Part shown: positions 18,526-26,971 of the stretch, one piece after another
Numbering within the stretch: position 1 is the stretch's first letter
How the letters are laid out: the number at the start of each line of letters is the position of its first letter
Source: Gilvimarinus japonicus
Lineage (GTDB): Bacteria > Pseudomonadota > Gammaproteobacteria > Pseudomonadales > Cellvibrionaceae
DNA: 64,000 nucleotides
NCBI RefSeq assembly: GCF_042847215.1
Contig: NZ_AP031500.1
Coordinates: forward strand, 1,798,001-1,862,000
Direction of reading: 5' to 3'
The notes under the pieces: generated by a model
What the model saw: only the letters and a program-made list of their open reading frames with translations
What the model was told of the DNA's origin: nothing
Databases searched by the model: none
Translations under genes and position numbers: made by a program

Positions 18526-20910
18526 ATGTACCGCACACTCTTGGCGCTGCTCGCCGGCGTAACACTCCCCAGTTTTTTACCTCAGCTGCTGCCTTTGCCG
18601 GCAGTGGTCGCGTCGGTGGCGATGTTTTTGAGCGCTTGGTTGCTCGTAAAACGCCGCTCTTATAAGAGGGTTTCTTACGCTCTGTCTATTGTGTTGTTAT
18701 TTCTCGTGGGTTTTGGTTGGGGCAGTTGGAGTCTGCATTCGCTAGTGGCCAATCAGCTCAATGCCACACTCGAGGGTGAGGATATTCTGGTGACTGGGGT
18801 TGTCGACGCGCCGGTTCAGCACAGTGAAAGGCGCGTGAGGATGTTGCTGGCACCTCACACGGGGAGCTTGAAGGGGCAGTTGGTTTCCTTGCCTCGGCGC
18901 CTACAGGTGAGCTGGTATCGCGCGCCAGGGTGGGTGCAAACCCTGGCGGCAGGTGATCGGGTAGCCCTTACCGTGCGCCTCAAGCGCCCTCGTAGCTTTG
19001 TGAATCCCGCCGGGTTTGATTACAAGCTGTGGCAGCTGCGACGGGGTGTGGGTGCGGTTGGGTATGTGCGGACGGATGCCGGCAATAGGCGGCTGACACA
19101 GGGGGTACCGGCGGGCGTGCGCGCAACCTTAAGTGCTTGGTTGGCGCGGCAAGAACCGGTTAACCACGGTTTGCTGGGGGCGCTTTTGCTGGGGGAGCGA
19201 GGCGAGTTGAGCGATACGCAGAGCCAACTGCTACAGGCCACTGGTACCAGCCATTTGATTGCTATATCGGGGTTGCATATTGGTTTGGCGGCCACCCTGG
19301 GTTACTTGCTGGCGCTGGCCGCGGGTAAATTATTGGCGCCGTTTATACCTTGGCGAGCACAGCTTGTGGGTTTTGCCGGGGCCGCTTTTACGGCGTGGGG
19401 GTACAGTGCGCTGGCAGGTTTTAGTTTGCCCACCCAGCGGGCGCTGGCAATGCTGTTACTGTTGTATGTCTCGCGCGTGTTGGCGCGTCATAGCGGAGGT
19501 GGGCTGATTTTAACGGCGGCCGCGTTGTTGGTGTGCACTCTCGACCCTTTAAGTGTGCGCGATGCTGGGTTTTGGTTGTCATTTGTCGCGGTGGCGTCAT
19601 TGGTGCTGGTATACGATGGCCTGCTTAGTCCCGCACGTCGCTGGCAGTCGCTGTGGTTACCGCAGTTGGTGGTGTTTCTGGCGCTGCTGGTGCCTTTGGG
19701 TGCCTTCTTTGGTCAGGTATCGCTGGTCTCGCCAGTGGCAAATCTGCTGGCGATACCACTGGTAAGCCTTTTGGTTGTGCCGTTACTGTTTGCCGCCGCC
19801 CTCGGTAGTTGGCTTAACGACACGGTCGCAGGTGGCTTGTTGTGGCTGGCAGATCGAGTGCTGGATGTTTTTTGGTGGTGGCTGCAGCTATTGGCGCGGC
19901 TTGAGGGCGATTATGGCTGGCCGATCAGTGTCGATTGGCAGCCGCGATTAATCGCCTTGTTGTTAATTGCTTTGGGCGCGCTGCTGTTACTACTGCCTAA
20001 GGCCTTTAGGTTGCGCGCCACAGGGGTGCTGCTGGTATTGTTGGCGCTTTGGGTGCCGAGGCCCGCCGCGCCACGCTTGGCCATGACGGTGATGGATGTA
20101 GGGCAGGGCTTGGCGGTAGTGATTCAGACGCACGAGCACAGTTTGTTGTACGACGCCGGCCCCCGTTACAGTGATAGTTTTGATGCGGGCGCAGATATCA
20201 TTGCGCCTTTTTTGCGTCGGCAAGGAATAGACGGGCGTGGTGCAAATCGGCTAGACGCCTTGGTGGTGTCGCACGCTCACGCCGATCACGCAGGTGGCGC
20301 CGCGGGGCTGTTGAGTGTGCTGCCCAGCGACAATATCTACCTAGGTGAACCTTTGCCGGCTTTAGCGCTCGAAGATGCACCGCGGGCGCGCTCGTGTCAT
20401 CCCCGGCGCGCCAGTGACGTTAGTGTGGGCAGTGAGCTCGATGCTCTTCACTGGCGCTGGCGCCAGGTAACGTTTCGTTTTTTAACATTGCCCGGTCAGC
20501 GCAATAGTCATGGTAACAGTGCCTCTTGCGTGTTGTTGCTCGAGTATCAAGACCAGCGCTGGCTGTTAACCGGTGATATCGAACGGCCGTTAGAGGCTGA
20601 TGTGGTGGCCGCATTGGCCGCTTATGGCGTGTCTCAAATTGATGTTTTGTTGGCCCCGCATCACGGCAGTAAAACCTCGTCCAGTGCGGCGTTTGTCACC
20701 GCACTCGCGCCGGATAACGTTGTGTTTAGTGCCGGTTTTAATAACCGCCACGGGCACCCACACCCTCAAGTGGTTAAGCGCTATCAAAAAGTGGGTAGCC
20801 GTATTTTTAACACGGCAGTCGATGGTGCCGTAGGTTTTTACATTGATGCCGATGGTGCGCTGCGCAGCCATACCCAGCGCCAGCTAGCGCCGCGGCCCTG
20901 GCGCGATTAA
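18526..20910 (+). CDS. comEC: ComEC/Rec2-type DNA uptake channel
   Basis: ComEC forms the inner-membrane pore for single-stranded DNA during natural transformation. The 794-residue protein has N-terminal helices and a DUF4131-like part (1-190), the competence domain with GTSHLIAISGLHIGL (about 240), and a C-terminal metallo-beta-lactamase-like domain with DVGQGLAVVIQT, SHAHADHAGGA and LAPHHGSKTSSS. All expected metal ligands of that domain seem present, so it looks intact. The ATG follows a CAGGG site. Confidence 0.93.
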   Translation: MYRTLLALLAGVTLPSFLPQLLPLPAVVASVAMFLSAWLLVKRRSYKRVSYALSIVLLFLVGFGWGSWSLHSLVANQLNATLEGEDILVTGVVDAPVQHSERRVRMLLAPHTGSLKGQLVSLPRRLQVSWYRAPGWVQTLAAGDRVALTVRLKRPRSFVNPAGFDYKLWQLRRGVGAVGYVRTDAGNRRLTQGVPAGVRATLSAWLARQEPVNHGLLGALLLGERGELSDTQSQLLQATGTSHLIAISGLHIGLAATLGYLLALAAGKLLAPFIPWRAQLVGFAGAAFTAWGYSALAGFSLPTQRALAMLLLLYVSRVLARHSGGGLILTAAALLVCTLDPLSVRDAGFWLSFVAVASLVLVYDGLLSPARRWQSLWLPQLVVFLALLVPLGAFFGQVSLVSPVANLLAIPLVSLLVVPLLFAAALGSWLNDTVAGGLLWLADRVLDVFWWWLQLLARLEGDYGWPISVDWQPRLIALLLIALGALLLLLPKAFRLRATGVLLVLLALWVPRPAAPRLAMTVMDVGQGLAVVIQTHEHSLLYDAGPRYSDSFDAGADIIAPFLRRQGIDGRGANRLDALVVSHAHADHAGGAAGLLSVLPSDNIYLGEPLPALALEDAPRARSCHPRRASDVSVGSELDALHWRWRQVTFRFLTLPGQRNSHGNSASCVLLLEYQDQRWLLTGDIERPLEADVVAALAAYGVSQIDVLLAPHHGSKTSSSAAFVTALAPDNVVFSAGFNNRHGHPHPQVVKRYQKVGSRIFNTAVDGAVGFYIDADGALRSHTQRQLAPRPWRD

Positions 20911-21064
20911 AATGAAAATGGCACAGGTCACATTCGCTTAACCAGGTTAACCCTAACGCCTGCATCTGTGGTAGTGTACAGCATTTTTAACAGCCGCTTT
21001 AATCCTAGAATAGGCACCATAAAAAATAGGCATCAGTAGAGGCCTGCACAAGAGGAATCCACCC

Positions 21065-21694
21065 GTGTTTGAAGTTATCGCCGCCGGCGGCTGGTTAATG
21101 CTGCCGCTTGTTCTTTGTTCGATTGCCGTGCTGGCGATTAGTGCTGAGCGTTACTGGAGTCTCAATCCCGCTAAAATTGCACCGCGCCACTTGTTGGCTC
21201 AAGTGTGGGGTTGGATTAAAAATAACCAGCTGGATGCGGCTAAACTGAAAGAGTTAAAACAGTCTTCACCGCTCGGTGAGATTTTATCGGCGGGCCTTAG
21301 CAATTCACGCAGCGGCCGCGAAACCATGAAAGACAGTATTCAGGAGGCGGCCAATAAAGTCATCCACGAGATGGAGCGTTTTATTGGTGTGCTGGGAACG
21401 ATCGCCGCGATTACGCCATTGCTGGGTTTGTTGGGTACTGTATTCGGTATGATCGAAGTGTTTAACGCGATTATGATTAAGGGCACAGGTAACGCCGGCG
21501 TTTTGGCGGGCGGTATTTCACAGGCACTTATTACCACCGCTGCGGGTTTGTGTGTGGCGATTCCGGCGATGATTTTTCACCGTTTTTTCCAGCGCCGAAT
21601 CGATACCTTAGTGGTAACCATGGAAGAAGAGGCTATTAAGTTGGTTGATGCTCTGCACAGCGATCGTCGGGTCGATGTGAAAGTGAAGAAGTAA
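21065..21694 (+). CDS. exbB: ExbB/TolQ-family proton-channel protein
   Basis: The 209-residue protein has three membrane helices, and GTIAAITPLLGLLGTVFGMI in the middle is the MotA/TolQ/ExbB signature. With the following gene it would form a proton-driven motor that energises an outer-membrane transporter; no TonB gene is adjacent. The start is GTG 21065 after an AGAGGAA site. The exbB-exbD-lpxK order is shared with Pseudomonas. Confidence 0.9.
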   Translation: MFEVIAAGGWLMLPLVLCSIAVLAISAERYWSLNPAKIAPRHLLAQVWGWIKNNQLDAAKLKELKQSSPLGEILSAGLSNSRSGRETMKDSIQEAANKVIHEMERFIGVLGTIAAITPLLGLLGTVFGMIEVFNAIMIKGTGNAGVLAGGISQALITTAAGLCVAIPAMIFHRFFQRRIDTLVVTMEEEAIKLVDALHSDRRVDVKVKK

Positions 21695-21707
21695 GCGGAG
21701 GCCGCCT

Positions 21708-22130
21708 GTGCAATTTCGTCGTCAACCCCGCGAAGAAGATAGCATTAATTTAACACCGCTGATTGATGTGGTGTTTTTGTTGCTTATCTTTTTTATGGTA
21801 TCTACCACCTTTACCAAAGAAACGCATTTAGAAATTGACCTGCCAGAGGCCGTGGGTGAGGCGGCCAACAACGCCGAAGACCCGCTCGAAATTATTATTA
21901 ATGCCGCTGGTGAGTACGCGGTAAACGGTCAAAGCTTGGTCAACAGTAAGGCCGCCACATTGCGCTCGGCCTTAACTGAAGTGGGCGGCGGAGACACCTC
22001 GCAAGCGTTAATTATTACCGCCGATGCCAAGGCGCCTCATGAGTCTGTGGTGCGTGCGATGGACAGTGCCGGTCAGCTTGGGTTTGTGAATATGAGCATA
22101 ACGACCCGCCATCCAGAGCAAGAGCAATAA
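21708..22130 (+). CDS. exbD: ExbD/TolR-family protein
   Basis: The 140-residue partner of ExbB has one helix (about 18-38) containing the proton-carrying Asp in NLTPLIDVVFLLLIFFMV, then a periplasmic domain. The start is GTG 21708 after GCGGAGG. It is followed one base later by lpxK. Confidence 0.93.
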   Translation: MQFRRQPREEDSINLTPLIDVVFLLLIFFMVSTTFTKETHLEIDLPEAVGEAANNAEDPLEIIINAAGEYAVNGQSLVNSKAATLRSALTEVGGGDTSQALIITADAKAPHESVVRAMDSAGQLGFVNMSITTRHPEQEQ

Positions 22131-22131
22131 C

Positions 22132-23151
22132 ATGAGCCACGGCTCCGACCGCGAGGCAAAATGGTTGGCCGCTTGGTATGGTAAAAAGCGTTGGGTCTAC
22201 GCGCTGTTACCGCTTGAGGGATTGTTTCGTTTTTTTGCTGCTGCACGGCGTTTGATTCTTGTGCGCTGGCAACAAAAACGTGTTGGCTTACCGGTAATTG
22301 TGGTGGGTAATATTAGCGTTGGCGGCACCGGTAAAACCCCCCTGATTATTGCTTTGGTAAACCGTTTGCAAGCGCGCGGCTTAAAAGTCGGCGTTATCAG
22401 CCGCGGCTATGGCTCGGCGGCGCCGCGGTACCCTTATGTGGTGTCGGAATCATCCAGTGCCAAAGAGGCCGGCGATGAGCCCCTAAGCATTTGGCGCGCT
22501 ACCGGTTGTGCAGTATGCATCGATGCCGATCGTGTAGCGGCTGCACGCATTTTAAAAAGTGCCGGTTGCGATGTTTTATTAAGCGACGACGGCTTACAGC
22601 ATTACCGCTTAGGGCGCGCTTTAGAAATCGCGGTAGTTGACGCCGCGCGCGGCTTTGGCAATGGCCATTGTTTGCCGGTCGGACCTCTGCGTGAGCCTCG
22701 CTCGCGTTTAAAAAAGGTTGATTTTGTGGTGGTAAATCAGACCTCTTTAGAGTCCGATGTGACCTACGAGCGCGGTTATTACAACATGCGCCTGCAACCT
22801 AAACACTGGTTTAAAGTAAAAGATTTAACGCGACTGCCACTGGATTATTTGGCCTCCGGCGCCCATGTGCACGCGGTGGCTGGTATTGGTAACCCCGATC
22901 GTTTTTTTGCCACGCTAGGCAAGTTGGGGCTGACGCCAGAGTGTCATATTTATCGCGATCACCATATTTTTACCCGCGAGAACTTTCAGTTTCGTCAAAC
23001 GCTACCGGTAGTGATGACGAGTAAAGATGCGGTGAAGTGTCAGAGCTTTGCCGAGCCCGAGTGGTTGGCCTTAGAGGTCGATGCGGTACTAGAAAAACGC
23101 TTTTGGCCTGAGTTTGAGCACGCGCTCGACGCGTTATTGCCCTACGAGTAA
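22132..23151 (+). CDS. lpxK: Tetraacyldisaccharide 4'-kinase LpxK
   Basis: LpxK phosphorylates the lipid A precursor at the 4' position. The 339-residue protein has the N-terminal membrane anchor and Walker A GNISVGGTGKTPL (about 60), followed by VGVISRGYG and DVLLSDDGLQHYRLGR, all standard for LpxK. It is in an envelope-biogenesis cluster with kdsB and murB. Confidence 0.96.
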   Translation: MSHGSDREAKWLAAWYGKKRWVYALLPLEGLFRFFAAARRLILVRWQQKRVGLPVIVVGNISVGGTGKTPLIIALVNRLQARGLKVGVISRGYGSAAPRYPYVVSESSSAKEAGDEPLSIWRATGCAVCIDADRVAAARILKSAGCDVLLSDDGLQHYRLGRALEIAVVDAARGFGNGHCLPVGPLREPRSRLKKVDFVVVNQTSLESDVTYERGYYNMRLQPKHWFKVKDLTRLPLDYLASGAHVHAVAGIGNPDRFFATLGKLGLTPECHIYRDHHIFTRENFQFRQTLPVVMTSKDAVKCQSFAEPEWLALEVDAVLEKRFWPEFEHALDALLPYE

Positions 23152-23158
23152 ACACATC

Positions 23159-23926
23159 ATGAGCTTTACAGTTGTTATTCCCGCCCGTTATGCCTCGACC
23201 CGTTTGCCGGGCAAACCATTGGCTGATATTGCCGGTAGGCCAATGATCGAGCACGTTTATCGCCGCGCGAGCCAAAGTGACGCGAGCCGCGTTATTGTCG
23301 CCACTGACGACCAGCGTATTGCTCAAGTGGTTAAACAGTTTGGCGGCGATGTATGTTTGACTCGCGCCGATCACGTGTCGGGCACCGATCGTTTGCAAGA
23401 GGTCGCGGCGCTTGAGCACATGAGCGACGATGATATTATTGTCAACGTCCAAGGCGATGAGCCTCTGATTCCCCCTGAAGTGATCAACCAGGTGGCGGCT
23501 AATTTGGCTGCCTGCGATACCGCCTGCGTGGCAACACTGTGTGAGCCACTTGCCAGCTACCGAGAGTTTCGCGATCCGAATGCGGTTAAAACGGTTTATG
23601 ATCATAATCAGCTCGCGCTGTATTTTTCCCGCGCGCCCATTCCGTGGCCGCGCGACAATGCCGACGTGTTAAGTGAGCAGGCGGTGCCGGATGATTTTCC
23701 TGCGCGTCGGCATATTGGTATTTACGCTTACCGGGTATCTTTGCTCAAGCGTTTTGTGCGGTGGGCGCCGGCGCTGATCGAGCAAACTGAGTCTCTTGAG
23801 CAGCTGCGAGTCATGGCCTATGGCGAGCGAATTCATTTAGCCGAGGCCTGTTGTAAGGTTCCCGGAGGTGTCGATACCGATGCCGACTTGGCTCGGGTTA
23901 GGGCGCAGCTACAGGAGCAAAGTTAA
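23159..23926 (+). CDS. kdsB: 3-deoxy-manno-octulosonate cytidylyltransferase KdsB
   Basis: KdsB makes CMP-Kdo for lipopolysaccharide. The 255-residue protein starts MSFTVVIPARYASTRLPGKP, with the nucleotidyltransferase motif, and carries NVQGDEPLIPP and ATLCEP. ATG 23159 is the conserved start. It overlaps the next gene by one base. A Trm112-like small gene often found between lpxK and kdsB is absent: the gap is 7 bases. Confidence 0.96.
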   Translation: MSFTVVIPARYASTRLPGKPLADIAGRPMIEHVYRRASQSDASRVIVATDDQRIAQVVKQFGGDVCLTRADHVSGTDRLQEVAALEHMSDDDIIVNVQGDEPLIPPEVINQVAANLAACDTACVATLCEPLASYREFRDPNAVKTVYDHNQLALYFSRAPIPWPRDNADVLSEQAVPDDFPARRHIGIYAYRVSLLKRFVRWAPALIEQTESLEQLRVMAYGERIHLAEACCKVPGGVDTDADLARVRAQLQEQS

Positions 23927-24411
23927 TGACTGTCAAAGTGTTGTTTGTGTGCTTGGGTAATATTTGCCGCTCGCCCACCGCCGAAGGCCTGTTTAAAGCG
24001 CGACTTAAAGCGCAAGGGTTAGAGGATGTGGTTTTAACCGACTCGGCCGGCACCGCTGGCTGGCACGTCGGTAAGGCGCCGGACGATCGCGCGATAGCGG
24101 CCGCCGCTGAGCGCGGTATTGATATTAGCAGCTTGCGTGCCCGCCAAGTGACGGGCGCCGACTTTACTGAGTTTGACTATATTGTGGCCATGGATGATGC
24201 CAATCTGGTCGACCTCAACAGCTTTCGGCCTAATGATTTTGCTGGTCGCTGCTGTTTGTATTTGGATTTTGCGGCTAATACCGCCGAGCACGAAGTGCCA
24301 GACCCTTACTATGGCGGTGCCGAAGGCTTTGCTCATGTGCTCGATTTAGTGGAGCAGGCGGCCACCGGCTTGCTGGAGGATATCCAAAAGCGTCACTTGG
24401 CTCGAGGTTAG
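23926..24411 (+). CDS. Low-molecular-weight protein tyrosine phosphatase
   Basis: The 161-residue protein begins VKVLFVCLGNICRSPTAEGL: the C-x5-R-S phosphate loop is at the N-terminus and the general acid is in DPYYGG near the end. The target is unknown; in related operons this gene sits between kdsB and murB, as here. The start codon overlaps the kdsB stop (TAATG). Confidence 0.94.
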   Translation: MTVKVLFVCLGNICRSPTAEGLFKARLKAQGLEDVVLTDSAGTAGWHVGKAPDDRAIAAAAERGIDISSLRARQVTGADFTEFDYIVAMDDANLVDLNSFRPNDFAGRCCLYLDFAANTAEHEVPDPYYGGAEGFAHVLDLVEQAATGLLEDIQKRHLARG

Positions 24412-24413
24412 CG

Positions 24414-25475
24414 GTGGCGCTGTTTCTGCCAGAGTTTGATTTGCAGCGCCTTAATACCTTGGCGATTCCGGCCCGTGCACAGTTTTACGTGGCTGTCACC
24501 AGCAGTGAAGAGGTACTAGAGGCGCTGAGCTTTGCCGCCGAGCGCCAGTTGCCGGTATTGCCACTTGGCGGCGGCAGCAATATCGTGTTGGCTGGCGATT
24601 ACCCAGGCCTTGTGATGCATATAAAGTTGCACGGCATAGAGTTGGTGGACGAAGACGAGACGTCGGTATGGGTGCGTGCGGCCGCCGGTGAAAACTGGCA
24701 CAAGTTTGTGCAGCACTGCTTGGTGATGGGCTGCTACGGGCTTGAGAACCTCTCGTTAATACCCGGCTCGGTGGGCGCCGCGCCGATACAAAATATAGGC
24801 GCTTATGGTGTTGAGGTGAAAGACCGGGTCACCGAGTTATCGGCCATTGATATTCGCTCGGGCTTGCCTGTTACGTTTACCGCCGAGAGCTGTAATTTTG
24901 CCTATCGCGATAGCGTGTTTAAACACAGTGCGCAAGATAGGTACATTATCACCAGCGTGACGTTTAAGCTCGATCGTGCTGCTAACTTGGTGCTCGAGTA
25001 CCCAAGCTTACGGCAGCGCTTGCAACTAGCCGCGCCTAAAAATAGTGACATCGCTGATGTGACGCCCATTACCCCCGAGCAAGTAGCCGCCGCCGTTATT
25101 GCCGTGCGACAAGAGAAACTGCCCAACCCCGTCGACACCCCCAATGCCGGCAGCTTTTTTAAAAACCCTATTGTCGATGCCGCTCAGTTTGCCCGGTTGC
25201 GCAAACGATTTGCCGATATCATTGCCTACCCGCAGGCCGATGGCACGGTAAAATTGGCCGCCGGTTGGCTGATTGATCGCGCCGGTTGGCGCGGCTATCG
25301 CGATGGCGATGTGGTGGTGCATGCCGAGCAGGCGCTGGTTATTACCAATCCGGGGCGAGGCGCCGGGGCCAATGTGCTGGCGCTGGCCGATAAAATTACT
25401 CAGTCGGTGCAAGAGCGCTATGGCGTCAGGCTGGAGTTAGAGCCCCGTGTTTACCCTGAGATGGGTTCAGTCTAA
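24414..25475 (+). CDS. murB: UDP-N-acetylenolpyruvoylglucosamine reductase MurB
   Basis: MurB makes UDP-MurNAc for peptidoglycan. The 353-residue FAD enzyme has PLGGGSNIVLAGDYPG, GLENLSLIPGSVGAAPIQNIGAYG split by the substrate loop, and AGSFFKNP near the C-terminal domain, and ends with EPRVYPEMG, as in type I MurB. GTG 24414 is used because the frame begins there directly after the phosphatase stop. Confidence 0.96.
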   Translation: MALFLPEFDLQRLNTLAIPARAQFYVAVTSSEEVLEALSFAAERQLPVLPLGGGSNIVLAGDYPGLVMHIKLHGIELVDEDETSVWVRAAAGENWHKFVQHCLVMGCYGLENLSLIPGSVGAAPIQNIGAYGVEVKDRVTELSAIDIRSGLPVTFTAESCNFAYRDSVFKHSAQDRYIITSVTFKLDRAANLVLEYPSLRQRLQLAAPKNSDIADVTPITPEQVAAAVIAVRQEKLPNPVDTPNAGSFFKNPIVDAAQFARLRKRFADIIAYPQADGTVKLAAGWLIDRAGWRGYRDGDVVVHAEQALVITNPGRGAGANVLALADKITQSVQERYGVRLELEPRVYPEMGSV

Positions 25476-25500
25476 GTATTAACGCCGCGAGTTTAATGTT

Positions 25501-26115
25501 ATGTCGCAGCAACCGGATTTATTTGCCAGTAAGCAACCCCAGACACTAATCAGCGAAGACGGCAGTGCCATCTTGTACCCCGGTTGGTTAACGCCCGAGC
25601 GAGCTACGTTATTGTTTGCTGAGCTAGATACGTCGCTGGCGTGGGAGCAAACCCACCTGCAGATGTATGGCAAACCTGTGCCTATACCGCGCCTTAACGC
25701 ATGGTATGGCGACGCGGGCAGTCGCTACAGCTATTCCGGTGCCCACTTTACCCCCCAACCTTGGACGGCGGCGCTGCAAAATTTGCGCGATGAGCTTGAG
25801 TCCATGGTCGATACTCGCTTTAACAGCGTTTTAGCCAATTGCTACCGAGACGGGCGCGACAGTGTCGCCTGGCACAGCGATAACGAGCGAGAGTTGGGTG
25901 CCACCCCGACAATTGCCTCACTCAGCTTAGGTGCCGGTCGAGACTTTGTGTTGCGTCACAAGCAGAGTCAGCGGCAGGTGCGCGTTACGCTGCAAAATGG
26001 CGATTTGCTCATCATGGCTGGGCGCCTGCAGCGCTGTTGGCAACATCAGCTTCCCAAGGTCTCGGGGGCAGTCGGGCGGCGCATTAATCTTACCTTTCGT
26101 CGCGTTTGGAAGTAA
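25501..26115 (+). CDS. alkB: AlkB-type 2-oxoglutarate dioxygenase (DNA dealkylation)
   Basis: The 204-residue protein resembles short AlkB homologues (ALKBH2/3-like). PRLNAWYGD and YSYSG are the family's substrate-side blocks; NCYRDGRDSVAWHSDNE supplies the His-x-Asp iron ligands, and RRINLTFRRV the 2-oxoglutarate arginine. It would repair 1-methyladenine and 3-methylcytosine. It stands alone between murB and the regulator gene. Confidence 0.9.
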   Translation: MSQQPDLFASKQPQTLISEDGSAILYPGWLTPERATLLFAELDTSLAWEQTHLQMYGKPVPIPRLNAWYGDAGSRYSYSGAHFTPQPWTAALQNLRDELESMVDTRFNSVLANCYRDGRDSVAWHSDNERELGATPTIASLSLGAGRDFVLRHKQSQRQVRVTLQNGDLLIMAGRLQRCWQHQLPKVSGAVGRRINLTFRRVWK

Positions 26116-26118
26116 GTA

Positions 26119-26132
26119 ATAGCGCGCGCTAT
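26119..26132. promoter_or_regulatory. 14-bp perfect palindrome between alkB and gacA-like gene
   Basis: ATAGCGCGCGCTAT lies four bases after the alkB stop. A TACTAT box at about 26154-26159 could be the -10 of the following regulator gene. The protein that would bind is unknown. Confidence 0.4.
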
Positions 26133-26260
26133 CGCAAATAAGAATAATTCTGCTACTATGGCGGCAAGCTGAAAGATTTTTTGCAAAGATCATTTCGCCC
26201 GATAATAAAACAAGAAGCGGCTTTGCGGCCGATACTTGGTGGCAACATCAAGGGGGGTAA

Positions 26261-26911
26261 GTGACCAGTATTTTAGTCGTAGATGATCACGATTTGGTGC
26301 GTATGGGTATCGTCCGTATGTTGGATGATGTGCCGGGCTATCACGTTGCCGGCGACGCGAAAAGCGGCGAGGAGGCCATTAGTCTGGCGCGCAAGCTTAA
26401 GCCCGATGTCGTGCTGATGGATGTAAAAATGCCCGGTATTGGTGGGCTTGAGGCTACCCGTAAAATGCTTGCCGCCAATCCTGCGGTCAAAATCATCGCG
26501 GTTACCGCCTGTGACGATACGCTATACCCCGCTCGGTTATTGCAGGCGGGTGCTGTGGGCTACGTGACCAAAGGCACCGGTTTTGGCGATATAACCACGG
26601 CGATTGATACCGTGGTGCGTGGTCGGCAGTATATGAGCAGTGTTATTGCGCAGCAGTTGGCGCTGCGCAACGTGGCCGGTGACCGGGACAGTTCGCCTTT
26701 TGAGCGCCTAAGCCAGCGCGAACTGGAAACCGCGATGATGATTGCTGGCGGCCGACGGGCGCAGGATATTGCGACAACCTTTTCGGTGAGCCCCAAAACC
26801 GTGAATACCTACCGCTACCGGATATTCGACAAACTGTGTATTCACTCTGACGTCGAGCTGGCGCTGTTGGCGGTCAAATATAATTTGCTCGACCCCGAAG
26901 CGGTGGTATAG
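26261..26911 (+). CDS. gacA: GacA/UvrY/SirA-type response regulator
   Basis: The 216-residue regulator has an N-terminal receiver (acidic pair D8-D9, phospho-acceptor D54 in LMDVKMPGIGG, Lys in VTKGTG) and a C-terminal LuxR-type helix-turn-helix (LSQRELETAM to SPKTVNTYRYRI). Linkage to uvrC identifies it as the GacA/UvrY orthologue, which in other bacteria controls small RNAs that titrate CsrA/RsmA. The start is GTG 26261 behind AAGGGGGG. Confidence 0.94.
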   Translation: MTSILVVDDHDLVRMGIVRMLDDVPGYHVAGDAKSGEEAISLARKLKPDVVLMDVKMPGIGGLEATRKMLAANPAVKIIAVTACDDTLYPARLLQAGAVGYVTKGTGFGDITTAIDTVVRGRQYMSSVIAQQLALRNVAGDRDSSPFERLSQRELETAMMIAGGRRAQDIATTFSVSPKTVNTYRYRIFDKLCIHSDVELALLAVKYNLLDPEAVV

Positions 26912-26971
26912 CCCGATCAGCGCGGCTTATTGCTGTTTTTTCGACGTGTAGGTAACGGTATACTAGCTTGC

